Positions 33,870 through 42,402 of a stretch of 64,000 nt of DNA are shown one piece after another. The notes under the pieces were generated by a model. That model ran no database searches and had not been told where the DNA came from. It saw only the letters and a program-made list of their open reading frames with translations. The position numbers and the translations under genes are program-made. The DNA lies in assembly GCA_943356465.1 (NCBI GenBank), contig CALREX010000005.1, positions 1 to 64,000 on the forward strand. Direction: 5' to 3'. Positions within the stretch are counted from its first letter, which is position 1. Every line of letters begins with the position of its first letter. The DNA comes from Candidatus Peribacteria bacterium. Lineage in GTDB: Bacteria > Patescibacteriota > Gracilibacteria > UBA1369 > LOWO2-01-FULL-3.

Positions 33870-36353
33870 ATGTGGAAAAAGTTTCTAGCTACTGCAGCTG
33901 TACTTGCAATCACAAGTGCTAACCTAGTTGCATTCGCTGCCGGTGCCGGTGTAAACAACCTAAAAGTTGTCCCACCAAGCACATTCAACCCTGCAAACGG
34001 GGAAGTTGTTCAAGTTTCTTACGATCTAGTAGGAGCTGCGTTCAACTATAGTGTTGTTGCGACTGTTCAAGACAGCGCTGGTGTAAACCTAGGTAACCTT
34101 GTAGATAGCAAGGGTGCTGACGTTAATTTTGTAGCTACTAAACCTAGCACAGGTATTGTATATACTTGGGATGGTAAAGATGCTAATAATGCAGCCTTTG
34201 CAGACGGTATATATACTGTTGCTGTAATCGCCTTCGATTCAACTACTGGAGCTTTGGTTGATTCAGATTCTAAAACAGTCACTATTAATAGTGATGTTGT
34301 TGTAGTTGCTGGTGCGCCTAAGGTTACTAACCTTACAGCTGATCCACTAACTTTCTCAGCAGAAGGAAATGAAAAGAGCGAAATTTCTTTCAATGTTGAT
34401 AAAGATGCTTACGTTAAAGTTCTAGTAAAAAGTGGTGCTACAGTTGTAAAGACATTTGATAAATACGATGGAACTAAATACTACGCAAGCACAGATTCTC
34501 ATTCTATCCTTTGGGATGGTAAAAATTCTACAGGTGCGTCTCTTGCAGATGGACTTTATACAGTTTACGTTTCAGCTACAAACGATTCAGGTGTAAATAC
34601 ATATACACTTCCTGTAACTGTTAAAACTACTGCTAAATCAAGCAGCGGAGCTATCAGCGATCTTACTCTTGATCCTTCAAAAACATGGGATCCAACAAAA
34701 GACGGTGAACTAAAGATCGATTTTGAGCTTACATCTAAAGTTAAATACCTTTCTATCGAAGCAAAGATGGGAAATAAGGTTGTTGAAATCCTTAATGACC
34801 AAAGCGCTGACGATACAGATTATAAAGAGGTTTGGGACGGAACTGACGATGATGGAAATTATGCAAAACCTGGAGTATGGACTATCACAGTTAGAGCTGA
34901 CGGAAGCACTGTTTCAAAATCTATAACTGTTGATTACTCTAAGCCAACTGTAAAAAATACTTTGGTAACAAAATCATCTTTTGATCCTGCACAATACGAA
35001 AAGACAACTCTTCTTTTCAAGCTTGATAACTCAGCTGTTACAACTGTTGATGCTTACAAAGATGGTAAAAAAGAGGTTAATCTTGTACAAGACGAAACAA
35101 TGAAGAAGAATAAATGGTACGCTGTATCATTTGATGGATACGATAAAAACGGAGACGAAGTTGACTACGGAAATAACTGGTCATTCAAGATCACAGCTAA
35201 GAATGCTACTGACGATAAAGTTCTTGATACAAAATGGGTAGAATTCAATGTTGAGGAAGACACTGCTTCAAGCAAAGCATCAAACATCACTGCTGATGCT
35301 GCAATTCCTGCATCTCTAGAAAAAGGAACTGGAAGAAGCTTTGGATATACTCTTGATAGCGATGCACAAGTTTACCTAGCGGTTTACGAAGGTACTACAG
35401 CAGGTGGAAAAGCAAAAGCTGTACTTCTAGACTATGCTAAACAAACTGCAGGATACAACGAAGTATTCTGGAATGGTCTTGATACAAGCAATAAAGTTTT
35501 GAAAGAAGGACTTTACTCTTACAAGATTATTACAAAATCAACTTCTGGAAATTCTAAAGATACTGAAATCGGAATCTTTGCAATCGGAAATACAGGATAT
35601 TTTGGAGGAGATATTGTGATAGATCAGGTGGTTCCATGTGGTATGTACTCAAAAGATCCATCTTGTGTTACTCCAGAACCTACTCCAGTAGTTCCAGTTG
35701 TAGAACCTACATCTGCTACATGTGGAGAAATCTATTCTGACATGGTTGATAATTCTAGCGAACTTTGTGAAGCATTATCATGGGTTTCTGAAAACGGAAT
35801 CTTCACTGGATATGCTGATGGAAGCTTCAAACCTTACAAGAAAATCAATAGAGCTGAAGTTCTTAAGGTTGTTCTAAATGCATTTAATATTGATCTTATG
35901 CCTTCGAATGGATCTGACCTTGGATTCAAGGATGTTGATTCAAACGCATGGTACATGACATTTGCAAGAACTGCTCAATTCTACGGAATGCTTGAGGGAT
36001 ACAATAATGGAACAGAAGCAAGACTAGAAAACAATGTTACAAGAGTTGAATTACTAAAATTCGTACTTGAAGCAGACAAACAATTCACAGGATATGAATT
36101 TGTGAACGGATACTACTATCCACCAGTTGATTACAGCAAATGCGATCCTATGATGGGATGTGGATATGCTGACAACTCACAAACATCATGGTTCTATGAA
36201 TATGCTAACGCTGCATTCAGCTATGATCTTTACAACGCACAAACATCAGTAGACGGAAAAGTTTATCTACATCCTGCACAGGAAGTAGAAAGAGGAGAAG
36301 TCGCTATGCTTCTTTACAGAATGCACAAAGCTGGACTTATGGAGACTAAATAA
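33870..36353 (+). CDS. SLH protein with FlgD-like Ig repeats, candidate main surface-layer protein
   Basis: 827 aa. Signal peptide to about residue 24 (ITSANLVAFAAGAG). Five FlgD-like Ig units carry W/F-D-G turns (WDGKDANNAAF, WDGKNSTGASL, WDGTDDDGNYA, FDGYDKNGDEV, WNGLDTSNKVL). A Pro/Val-rich linker (CVTPEPTPVVPVV) precedes three SLH domains, starting GYADGSFKPYKKINRAEVLK. Its near-consensus promoter, its own terminator on both sides and frequent CTA-Leu and AAC codons at the start set it apart from its neighbours and suggest high expression. Which protein forms the layer is not decidable from sequence. Confidence 0.9.
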   Translation: MWKKFLATAAVLAITSANLVAFAAGAGVNNLKVVPPSTFNPANGEVVQVSYDLVGAAFNYSVVATVQDSAGVNLGNLVDSKGADVNFVATKPSTGIVYTWDGKDANNAAFADGIYTVAVIAFDSTTGALVDSDSKTVTINSDVVVVAGAPKVTNLTADPLTFSAEGNEKSEISFNVDKDAYVKVLVKSGATVVKTFDKYDGTKYYASTDSHSILWDGKNSTGASLADGLYTVYVSATNDSGVNTYTLPVTVKTTAKSSSGAISDLTLDPSKTWDPTKDGELKIDFELTSKVKYLSIEAKMGNKVVEILNDQSADDTDYKEVWDGTDDDGNYAKPGVWTITVRADGSTVSKSITVDYSKPTVKNTLVTKSSFDPAQYEKTTLLFKLDNSAVTTVDAYKDGKKEVNLVQDETMKKNKWYAVSFDGYDKNGDEVDYGNNWSFKITAKNATDDKVLDTKWVEFNVEEDTASSKASNITADAAIPASLEKGTGRSFGYTLDSDAQVYLAVYEGTTAGGKAKAVLLDYAKQTAGYNEVFWNGLDTSNKVLKEGLYSYKIITKSTSGNSKDTEIGIFAIGNTGYFGGDIVIDQVVPCGMYSKDPSCVTPEPTPVVPVVEPTSATCGEIYSDMVDNSSELCEALSWVSENGIFTGYADGSFKPYKKINRAEVLKVVLNAFNIDLMPSNGSDLGFKDVDSNAWYMTFARTAQFYGMLEGYNNGTEARLENNVTRVELLKFVLEADKQFTGYEFVNGYYYPPVDYSKCDPMMGCGYADNSQTSWFYEYANAAFSYDLYNAQTSVDGKVYLHPAQEVERGEVAMLLYRMHKAGLMETK

Positions 36354-36404
36354 AGAGAGACCCTTACTACGATATACGATTAGACATTTTTCATAGGAAT
36401 GAGG

Positions 36405-36438
36405 GGGAAGGAGGCTCGCCAAAAGCGGGCCTTTTTCC
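36405..36438 (+). terminator. Intrinsic terminator after the SLH gene
   Basis: GGCTCGC (36413-36419) and GCGGGCC (36425-36431) form a GC-rich stem with one U-G pair and a short loop, followed by TTTTT. AAGGA and TCCTT extend the pairing across the T run. Confidence 0.85.
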
Positions 36439-36461
36439 TTTGTGTTTTTTGGTGAATTTGC

Positions 36462-36474
36462 TATATTTTGCTTA
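36462..36474 (+). promoter_or_regulatory. -10 box 6 nt from the ferredoxin ATG (leaderless)
   Basis: TATATT at 36462-36467 is followed by 6 nt and the ATG at 36474. A weak TTGTGT lies 16 nt upstream. The spacing predicts +1 at the start codon. Confidence 0.5.
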
Positions 36475-36674
36475 TGTCAAAGAAAATAGTATATGTAGAT
36501 GAGCCGATTTGTATAGGATGTACCCTTTGTACGCAGGTCTGTCCAAAAGTCTTTGAGATGAAGGATGATGGAAAGTCTCACGCTAAGAATCCTGAAGCTG
36601 ACACCGAAGAGAATATTCAGCAGGCTATCGATTGTTGCCCTGTTAGTTGTATAAAATGGAAAGAAATTAAATGA
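36474..36674 (+). CDS. 4Fe-4S ferredoxin
   Basis: 66 aa from ATG 36474; the track start at 36468 uses TTG and is less likely. The cluster motif CIGCTLCTQVCP (about residues 12-23) plus a later CCPVSC supplies four ligands for a single [4Fe-4S] cluster. It is a low-potential electron carrier. The stop overlaps the thioredoxin reductase start by 4 nt (ATGA), so the two are translated together, which hints that it may be the reductase's electron donor. Confidence 0.88.
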   Translation: MSKKIVYVDEPICIGCTLCTQVCPKVFEMKDDGKSHAKNPEADTEENIQQAIDCCPVSCIKWKEIK

Positions 36675-37618
36675 TTTACGATTTCATAATAATTGGAGGA
36701 GGTACAAGCGGTCTTTCTGCCGCTATGTATGGGACAAGACTCGGACTTAAGACTCTTACTTTTGCAGAGATGCCAGGTGGTCTTATCACGACTACTCACC
36801 TTGTTGAGAACTGGCCCGGTGTAAAAAGTATTTCAGGTCCTGATTTGGCAATGTCTTTATATGATCATGCAATTGCCAGTGGGGCTGAAATCAAGACTGA
36901 TAAAGTTATTAAAGTTGAAAAATCAGGCGATAAGGCTACCGGCACATGCCCTATTTTCACAGTGAAGACAACAAGTGCCGAATATCAATGTAAATCAATA
37001 CTTTTTGCCACAGGTTCACATCATAAAAATCTTGGAGTGAAGGGAGAAAAAGAGCTTGAGAATAAAGGCGTTTCTTATTGTGCACTTTGTGACGGGGCTT
37101 TCTATAAAGGAAAAATCGTTTCTATTGTAGGAGGTGGCGATGCTGCAGCTAAAGAATCTTTGTTTTTGAGCGAACATGCGTCTAAAGTTTATATAATTGT
37201 ACGAAGTAATGTTCTTAGGGCTGAGCCTATCAATGCAAAATCTGTTGAGAAAAATCCAAAAATCGAGGTGCTATATAACACTGAGGTTGAAGAAATTTTA
37301 GGGAATGAGAAAGTTGAAAAGGTGAGGTTCAAGCCAGGCAAAGGAACTTATTCCGGTAAGGAGCTTGAGATGAATGGTGTTTTTCTTGCGATCGGGCAGA
37401 TTGCCCAAACAGACCTTGCAAAAGATCTTGGTGTAGAACTAAATGAGCGCAACGAAATAAAAATAAACAAAAAAAGTGAGACGAATGTCGTCGGTATTTT
37501 TGCCGCAGGTGATTGCACAGACACCGAATTCAAACAAGCAATCACAGGATCTGCTGAGGCTGTGACTGCCGCTTATTATTCATATAGAGTTTGCAAGAGC
37601 GAGGATGCAAAATTCTAG
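36671..37618 (+). CDS. trxB: Thioredoxin reductase-like flavoprotein
   Basis: 315 aa. FAD motif GGGTSGLSAAMYGTRLGL near the start, the redox pair CALC (about residues 137-140) and the C-terminal FAD motif FAAGDCTD are all intact. The second nucleotide site GGGDAAAKESLFL is present, but the NADPH-phosphate motif HRRDxxR is degenerate (IIVRSNVLRA). Together with the coupled ferredoxin gene this allows a ferredoxin-dependent enzyme, as in some clostridia; an NADPH/NADH enzyme is equally possible. Convergent with pepA and overlapping it by 4 nt. Confidence 0.85.
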   Translation: MIYDFIIIGGGTSGLSAAMYGTRLGLKTLTFAEMPGGLITTTHLVENWPGVKSISGPDLAMSLYDHAIASGAEIKTDKVIKVEKSGDKATGTCPIFTVKTTSAEYQCKSILFATGSHHKNLGVKGEKELENKGVSYCALCDGAFYKGKIVSIVGGGDAAAKESLFLSEHASKVYIIVRSNVLRAEPINAKSVEKNPKIEVLYNTEVEEILGNEKVEKVRFKPGKGTYSGKELEMNGVFLAIGQIAQTDLAKDLGVELNERNEIKINKKSETNVVGIFAAGDCTDTEFKQAITGSAEAVTAAYYSYRVCKSEDAKF

Positions 37619-39096
37619 TATTTCTCCAAAAATTTCAGTAGCATATAGAATCCGCTTGCTGTAGCCCCCATTGTTTCGTATGGTTTTGGAATGTCTGTGA
37701 ATGCTGTTGACGCTATGTCAATATGACACCAGTCATGTTTATCTACAAATTTTTCGATGAATGCAGCACCTTTTGAGCTTCCTGCGATACTTTGTGTTTC
37801 TTTGTCGTTGTTTCTTATGTCAGCCACTTTGCTTTCCATAGCTTTCTTATATTCAGGATGTAGTGGAAGTGGCCATCCAAGATCGTCTGCTTCTCTACCT
37901 GCCTGCAAAAGTTCACTTCTCATTTTTCCATTATTTCCTATAAGCCCTGAATATCTGTGTCCAATTGCGACGTAAACGGCCCCTGTAAGGGTTGCTATAG
38001 TTATGATGCTTTTTGGGTTGTACTTTAGAGAATATGCAACTCCATCACCAAGCACGACACGTCCTTCGGCGTCAGTATTATTTATTTCAACAGTTATTCC
38101 TGAGAGCATTGTTATAATATCTGATGGCTTGTATGAATCACTACCCAATGAATTTTCTGCCAATGCAGCGACTCCAACTACATTTTTCTTTATGTTTAGT
38201 TTTTTCAAAACTTTGAAAAGGCCTAGGACAACAGCTGATCCTGCCATGTCCTGATGCATTTCGTCCATATGTGGACCTGTCTTGATGCGAAGTCCTCCCG
38301 TATCAAAGACGATTCCCTTTCCTACTATTGCGATTGGTTTTTCATCTTTATTTTTTGCTCCTTTATATTCCAAGACAACAAGACCAGGCTCTTTTTTAGA
38401 AGCCTGATTCACCGCCAAAATTCCTCCAGCCTTCATATTTGTAAGTTCTTTTTTTCTAAATACTTCTATCTTGTATCCGTTCTCTTTTGCAATTTTTTTT
38501 GCTTCATTTACAAGGTAATCGGTATCTATAATATTTGATGGATAATTTACCAAATCTTTTATATATTCCGATGTGTCCGCCATGATTTTCGCTTTTTCCA
38601 AGCTCTTTTCGACAAGGCCTTTTTCAACAGATGTGAATATTCTTATTTTTTCAGTTTGGTTGTTTTCTTTTTTTGTGAATTTTGTTTTTAATTTGTCTAT
38701 TTCATATTGTGAAATCAACAATCCTTCAAACATTCCCTCTGCAAAATTTTTCGCTGCAGCTGGCAAAAACATTGTTGCTTCTTTTGCTTTTGAGACTTTT
38801 AACTGTTTACCTATGATCGCTCCAACTTCCTTTGCTGTCCTATATTTGAAATTTTCTTTTTTGCCTAATCCGACTATGAGTAATTTTTCCGGAAGATTTT
38901 TATCTTCAATGTATGTATAAATTTTCTCTCCTTTTTTTCCTGAAAACTCCTTGTTTTCGCTTATTTTAGACAAAAACTCGGATATTTTATTTGGCAACTC
39001 TTTTACATCTTTTTTAAAATCGCCCTCAAAGACAGGAACCACTAAAACATGTTTTCCTGTTGTTATTTTGTTTTCAAAATTTATTATCATTTTCAA
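37615..39096 (-). CDS. pepA: Leucyl aminopeptidase (M17)
   Basis: 493 aa; MIINFENK at 39090 is an alternative start. The C-terminal catalytic domain has the family signature NTDAEGRVVLGDG and the active-site Lys in VGKGIVFDTGG. Zinc ligands in the DMAGSAVV and NTDAEGR segments are intact. It removes N-terminal residues from peptides in the cytoplasm. The variable N-terminal domain is as long as in E. coli PepA. It ends 4 nt inside the convergent trxB gene. Confidence 0.93.
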   Translation of the reverse strand: MKMIINFENKITTGKHVLVVPVFEGDFKKDVKELPNKISEFLSKISENKEFSGKKGEKIYTYIEDKNLPEKLLIVGLGKKENFKYRTAKEVGAIIGKQLKVSKAKEATMFLPAAAKNFAEGMFEGLLISQYEIDKLKTKFTKKENNQTEKIRIFTSVEKGLVEKSLEKAKIMADTSEYIKDLVNYPSNIIDTDYLVNEAKKIAKENGYKIEVFRKKELTNMKAGGILAVNQASKKEPGLVVLEYKGAKNKDEKPIAIVGKGIVFDTGGLRIKTGPHMDEMHQDMAGSAVVLGLFKVLKKLNIKKNVVGVAALAENSLGSDSYKPSDIITMLSGITVEINNTDAEGRVVLGDGVAYSLKYNPKSIITIATLTGAVYVAIGHRYSGLIGNNGKMRSELLQAGREADDLGWPLPLHPEYKKAMESKVADIRNNDKETQSIAGSSKGAAFIEKFVDKHDWCHIDIASTAFTDIPKPYETMGATASGFYMLLKFLEKY

Positions 39097-39121
39097 AAGT
39101 TTATTAAGTTGATTTTTTTCA

Positions 39122-39538
39122 TCATAACAAACTTTTCGCTTTTTTTAAAAGACTTTTTGCGTTATCAAAAGTAAGTTTTGCAAGTGCTTCGTCATAAGGC
39201 AACCAATAATAATCTGTATGCTCATGAGATATTGTCACATTTTTTTCCTCTGTTTCTCCAAGAAAAAATATTACATGTTTGTTTGATAATTTATTTTTTC
39301 TGTTATAAATGTATGAGATTTCTTCTTTGTATCCTTCTATAAATTTTAAATTTTTAATCCCCGTTTCTTCCTCAAGTTCTCTCAATGCTGTAGCTCTTTC
39401 CGAAGAATCTTCTTTTTCTACGTGACCTTTCGGAAAATCGAAATGTCCTCCTGGATATTTCAAAACAAGAAAAAGATTTTCGTTGTTCTCTTTTCTGAAG
39501 ACGACGAGCCCGCATGATTTTTCGTCAAATTTTTGCAT
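39122..39538 (-). CDS. Nudix hydrolase
   Basis: 138 aa. Nudix box GHVEKEDSSERATALRELEEETGI fits G-x5-E-x7-R-E-U-x-E-E-x-G-U exactly (catalytic Glu pair near 60). The start FDEKSCGLVVFRKEN is typical of the (di)nucleoside polyphosphate type, such as Ap4A hydrolases, though the substrate is uncertain. It lies 5 nt downstream of rnc and is followed by pepA with a short gap, within the rpmF-nusB-rnc minus-strand run. Confidence 0.85.
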   Translation of the reverse strand: MQKFDEKSCGLVVFRKENNENLFLVLKYPGGHFDFPKGHVEKEDSSERATALRELEEETGIKNLKFIEGYKEEISYIYNRKNKLSNKHVIFFLGETEEKNVTISHEHTDYYWLPYDEALAKLTFDNAKSLLKKAKSLL

Positions 39539-39543
39539 TTATT

Positions 39544-40236
39544 TTATTGCCAATTAAGAACTTTCAGTGCATTTTTTGCTGCATCATTTTCGGCTTTTTG
39601 TTTGCTTGAACCTGTCCCTTTTGCTATTTGTTTTTCCCTTATATAAACTCCCATTATAAATTTTTTGTCATGATCCGGACCGCTATCTTCTATAAGTTCA
39701 TAATACGGAGTGAAGTCTTCTTTATCCTGACAAATTTCCTGAAACAATGATTTTTCGTCAATATGTAGCCCTTTTTCGACTATCTCATCCAGTCCTGTTA
39801 GTATGAATTTTTTGATGAATTTTTCCGCCATTGAATATCCATGTTCCAAATAAATCGCGCCAATAAGTGATTCTGCTGTGTTCGCCAATATATATTTCTT
39901 TTTTCTTCCTCCGGATTTTTCTTCTCCATGACTTAAAAATAAATATTTTCCAAGATTTAATTCTTCCGCAACTGTTGCCAAATTTTTCCCTCTCACAAGT
40001 GCCGCGCGAAGTGCTGTTAATTCGCCTTCCTTATCTCCAGGACATGTATCAAAAAGATATTTTGTTGCAGCTAATTCCAGTACCGCATCGCCCAAGAATT
40101 CCAGTCTTTCATTGTCTGAAATGCCTTCTTTTTTATGTTCATTTATATATGAACGATGAATAAAAGCATTTTCCAGCAATTTCTGGTCTTTAAAATTTAT
40201 TCCGATTTTTTTTTCGAGGTCTTTGAAGTTTTGCAT
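39544..40236 (-). CDS. rnc: Ribonuclease III
   Basis: 230 aa. The catalytic signature [14 protein letters not shown] (about residues 41-54) and the second acidic motif [13 protein letters not shown] are intact. The C-terminal dsRNA-binding domain runs about 155-230 ([24 protein letters not shown]). It cleaves double-stranded rRNA precursors. The ORF overlaps the 3' end of nusB by 40 nt, so translation coupling is likely. Confidence 0.95.
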   Translation of the reverse strand: MQNFKDLEKKIGINFKDQKLLENAFIHRSYINEHKKEGISDNERLEFLGDAVLELAATKYLFDTCPGDKEGELTALRAALVRGKNLATVAEELNLGKYLFLSHGEEKSGGRKKKYILANTAESLIGAIYLEHGYSMAEKFIKKFILTGLDEIVEKGLHIDEKSLFQEICQDKEDFTPYYELIEDSGPDHDKKFIMGVYIREKQIAKGTGSSKQKAENDAAKNALKVLNWQ

Positions 40237-40637
40237 GTTGATTTCATTATACTACTTAAAACGCCATTTATAAATTTTGGACTGTTATCATCTCCAAAAT
40301 GTTTTGCAATTTCAATTGCTTCGTTTATGGCTACTACTTCCGGAACTTCTTTTGAGTATAAAATTTCATAAGCTCCTATTTCAAGAATTGCGCGATCTAT
40401 TTTTGCAATCTTATCGATTGGCCACTGTGGAGCGAAAGTTGTTATAATTTCTAGCAGTTTTTTCTTATGTTTAATTACACCTTTGAGAGTTTCTTTTGCG
40501 AATATTTTATCTTTTATGTTTGGTGCAAATTCGTCCAAAATCCGTTCAATGAATGCATCGGGATTTTCTCCACGAAATTCATATGCGAACAAAGTCTGCA
40601 TTACGCAAGTTCTGGCAAGATGCCTGAAACTGGACAT
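40197..40637 (-). CDS. nusB: Transcription antitermination factor NusB
   Basis: 146 aa, the usual length. It begins with [16 protein letters not shown] and has the C-terminal region [39 protein letters not shown], characteristic of NusB. With NusE it binds boxA RNA in rRNA operons and supports processive transcription. It follows rpmF by 4 nt and overlaps rnc, giving an operon of ribosome biogenesis genes. Confidence 0.93.
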   Translation of the reverse strand: MSSFRHLARTCVMQTLFAYEFRGENPDAFIERILDEFAPNIKDKIFAKETLKGVIKHKKKLLEIITTFAPQWPIDKIAKIDRAILEIGAYEILYSKEVPEVVAINEAIEIAKHFGDDNSPKFINGVLSSIMKSTCKTSKTSKKKSE

Positions 40638-40641
40638 ATTT

Positions 40642-40881
40642 TTAAGCTTTTACTTTTGTGATCTTGTCTACTTGTTTCTTCTTGTCGATTATCTGTCTTC
40701 CTCTGTACATACCGCAATCCGGACAAACCCTGTGAGAAGGAATTCTTGATTTGCAGTTCGGGCATGATATGAGTGCAGTAAGCCCTGAAAGCTTTTTTAA
40801 TGTTTTTGTCTTAAAGCTTCCGTATCTTCGTGCTGACCTCGCTGCCGAGGTTTTCTTCTTTGGTACTGGTTTCTTTCCCAT
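40642..40881 (-). CDS. rpmF: 50S ribosomal protein L32
   Basis: 79 aa. The start [17 protein letters not shown] matches the L32 family, and the zinc knuckle [18 protein letters not shown] is intact (two CxxC pairs). The C-terminal tail of about 20 Lys-rich residues is longer than in typical L32. It is 2 nt downstream of yceD and upstream of nusB. The yceD-rpmF pairing is near universal. Confidence 0.93.
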   Translation of the reverse strand: MGKKPVPKKKTSAARSARRYGSFKTKTLKKLSGLTALISCPNCKSRIPSHRVCPDCGMYRGRQIIDKKKQVDKITKVKA

Positions 40882-40883
40882 GA

Positions 40884-41417
40884 TTATTTTTTATTAAAAA
40901 ATTCTTTTAGTGCCTTAAGTGGCTTATTTTCTTCAAAATCAGCCTCATCAGGCTCTGAACATGTACATTTTGCCAGATTCTTGTTTTTTCCGCAATACGC
41001 ACATAAGCCTTTACAGCTAGTCGAGCATACCGAAATTGCCGGAAAATGCAATATTATTTCCTGTCTTAGCATTTCTGTAACATCTATAGTGTAATTTTTC
41101 ATATTTATCAGATATATGTCGTTCTCGTCTTCTACTTTGTCCGGTTTATTGATATTGAATTGTCTTTCTGCAAATGCGACTTTTACTTTTGGAGCAAAGG
41201 CTTTTAAGCATTTTGCACAGTTTGACTTTGGATTTACTTCAATATTTCTTGCAACTACGTTAAGTCCGTCCTCTATTCTCATAATTTCTATTTTACCTGT
41301 GACATTGCCATCTTTTTCTATTTTATCCAGTGCGATTGGGACATCAAATGAATATACCTCACTATTACCTACCTGGCTCTCTAATATATGCGAAATTTTG
41401 AAAATCAGTTTGTCCAT
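40884..41417 (-). CDS. yceD: DUF177 / YceD-family protein
   Basis: 177 aa. Family features: IDVTEMLRQEIILHFPAISVCSTSCKGLC and a following Cys pair (CAYCGKN) that is the typical C-terminal zinc-like segment. YceD is encoded upstream of rpmF in most bacteria and is linked to 23S rRNA or ribosome maturation, though the mechanism is poorly defined. It abuts the BI-1 gene stop and is translated on the same strand. Confidence 0.85.
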   Translation of the reverse strand: MDKLIFKISHILESQVGNSEVYSFDVPIALDKIEKDGNVTGKIEIMRIEDGLNVVARNIEVNPKSNCAKCLKAFAPKVKVAFAERQFNINKPDKVEDENDIYLINMKNYTIDVTEMLRQEIILHFPAISVCSTSCKGLCAYCGKNKNLAKCTCSEPDEADFEENKPLKALKEFFNKK

Positions 41418-41418
41418 C

Positions 41419-42111
41419 TTAGTTTCTTCTATTTAAGGCCATTAAAAGCCTTAATACGTAAATAAATAAATTAAAAATATCGAGATAAAGCTGAAGTGCT
41501 GCATCGACATATCTGTCTTCAGGATACATTTTGATTTTTTGAAAATCGTACGCCGTGAATCCTGCAAATAAAAGCACTCCTATGCCGGCATAAAACATTT
41601 CAAAAACATTTCCCCATGGGAAAAATATGCCAACAAGTCCAGTGATAATCATTCCTATTATACCTATCATCAAGAACATTCTCATTCCTGAAAGATCCAT
41701 TTTTGTCGTATACCCAACTATTCCGACTGCTGTGAACACAAATGCTGTTATAATTAGAGCTTTTGCGAGGATTACAAGCCCTGCAGGAGATGCTGCCACG
41801 ATTGCGATTAGTGGAGCTACCGTAATCCCACTAATAAAGGTGAATAATGCGAACAAGAAGCGATTTAAAGGCACTCTGGTGCTCCACATTTTAGCCGTGA
41901 AAACCAAAATAAGCTCTGCTGCAAAGAACAAAAACATAACCCAAGGAGCCGACATGAAGTAGCTAAAAAGGAAATTTATAGCCACAAAAATTCCTGCGAT
42001 TGATGAAATTATTGCAACTACAAAAAACAGCATAACTTTTCCAAAAAATGTAGGAGAAAGTTTTGCGCTTGAATAAGCCTGATATGGTGAATTGTTCATG
42101 TTTCCAAACAT
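41419..42111 (-). CDS. Bax inhibitor-1-like (BI-1/YccA/YbhL) membrane protein
   Basis: 230 aa with about seven membrane helices. The N-terminal LSPTFFGKVMLFFVVAIISSIAG and the C-terminal AYDFQKIKMYPED match the BI-1 family; the conserved Asp residues in the last helices are present. Bacterial members are pH-sensitive calcium leak channels or modulators of membrane proteases. It is the first gene of the minus-strand yceD-rpmF-nusB-rnc run and has its own promoter at 42143-42171. Confidence 0.85.
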   Translation of the reverse strand: MFGNMNNSPYQAYSSAKLSPTFFGKVMLFFVVAIISSIAGIFVAINFLFSYFMSAPWVMFLFFAAELILVFTAKMWSTRVPLNRFLFALFTFISGITVAPLIAIVAASPAGLVILAKALIITAFVFTAVGIVGYTTKMDLSGMRMFLMIGIIGMIITGLVGIFFPWGNVFEMFYAGIGVLLFAGFTAYDFQKIKMYPEDRYVDAALQLYLDIFNLFIYVLRLLMALNRRN

Positions 42112-42142
42112 AGGTGAATTTGGTTAGTTCTTTTGGGCTGTC

Positions 42143-42171
42143 AGTATAGCAAATTGGCGAAATTGTGACAA
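42143..42171 (-). promoter_or_regulatory. Promoter of the BI-1 gene
   Basis: On the minus strand TTGTCA (42171-42166) and TATACT (42148-42143) are 17 nt apart. The leader to ATG at 42111 is about 25 nt. The -35 box overlaps the 3' edge of the structured element's flanking CAAGCTATTG. Confidence 0.78.
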
Positions 42172-42177
42172 TAGCTT

Positions 42178-42334
42178 GGAATCTATCCGAATAGAAGATG
42201 TATCTGATCTCAATAGGTTATGCCATTTGCAAAATCTAACATGTACGATTTCGCAAATTTGAGCCGATACATGATCGGCTCAAAAGCATAACAAGCTATT
42301 GCTCTCAAACACATCTCCTATTCGGATAAATTCC
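42178..42334 (-). ncRNA. Candidate structured RNA, nested branched fold
   Basis: Minus strand, 157 nt in the gap between the SLH lipoprotein gene and the BI-1 promoter. P1 is a 24-bp stem (GGAATTTATCCGAATAGGAG... with its complement at the end). Inside are P2 (CAATAG/CTATTG), P3 (GTTATGC/GCATAAC), and a junction with P4 (TTTGAGCCGAT/ATCGGCTCAAA) and P5 (ATTTGCGAAATC/GATTTTGCAAAT). Three positions are G-U pairs on minus but A-C mismatches on plus. No poly-U follows, so it is not an ordinary terminator. No family recognised; own promoter not found, so a 3'-UTR structure is also possible. Confidence 0.65.
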
Positions 42335-42402
42335 ATATTCAAGTGTCACAGGCAATGCAATGATTGCTCGAGCAAAAACTATCTTCTACAAGTCGACTTT
42401 TC

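Noticed and set aside
42178-42334. Treating the structure as a plain intrinsic terminator or a MITE
   Set aside because: No U-run follows the stem on the minus strand, no target-site duplication is seen, and nested sub-stems exceed a terminator. MITE origin cannot be fully excluded.
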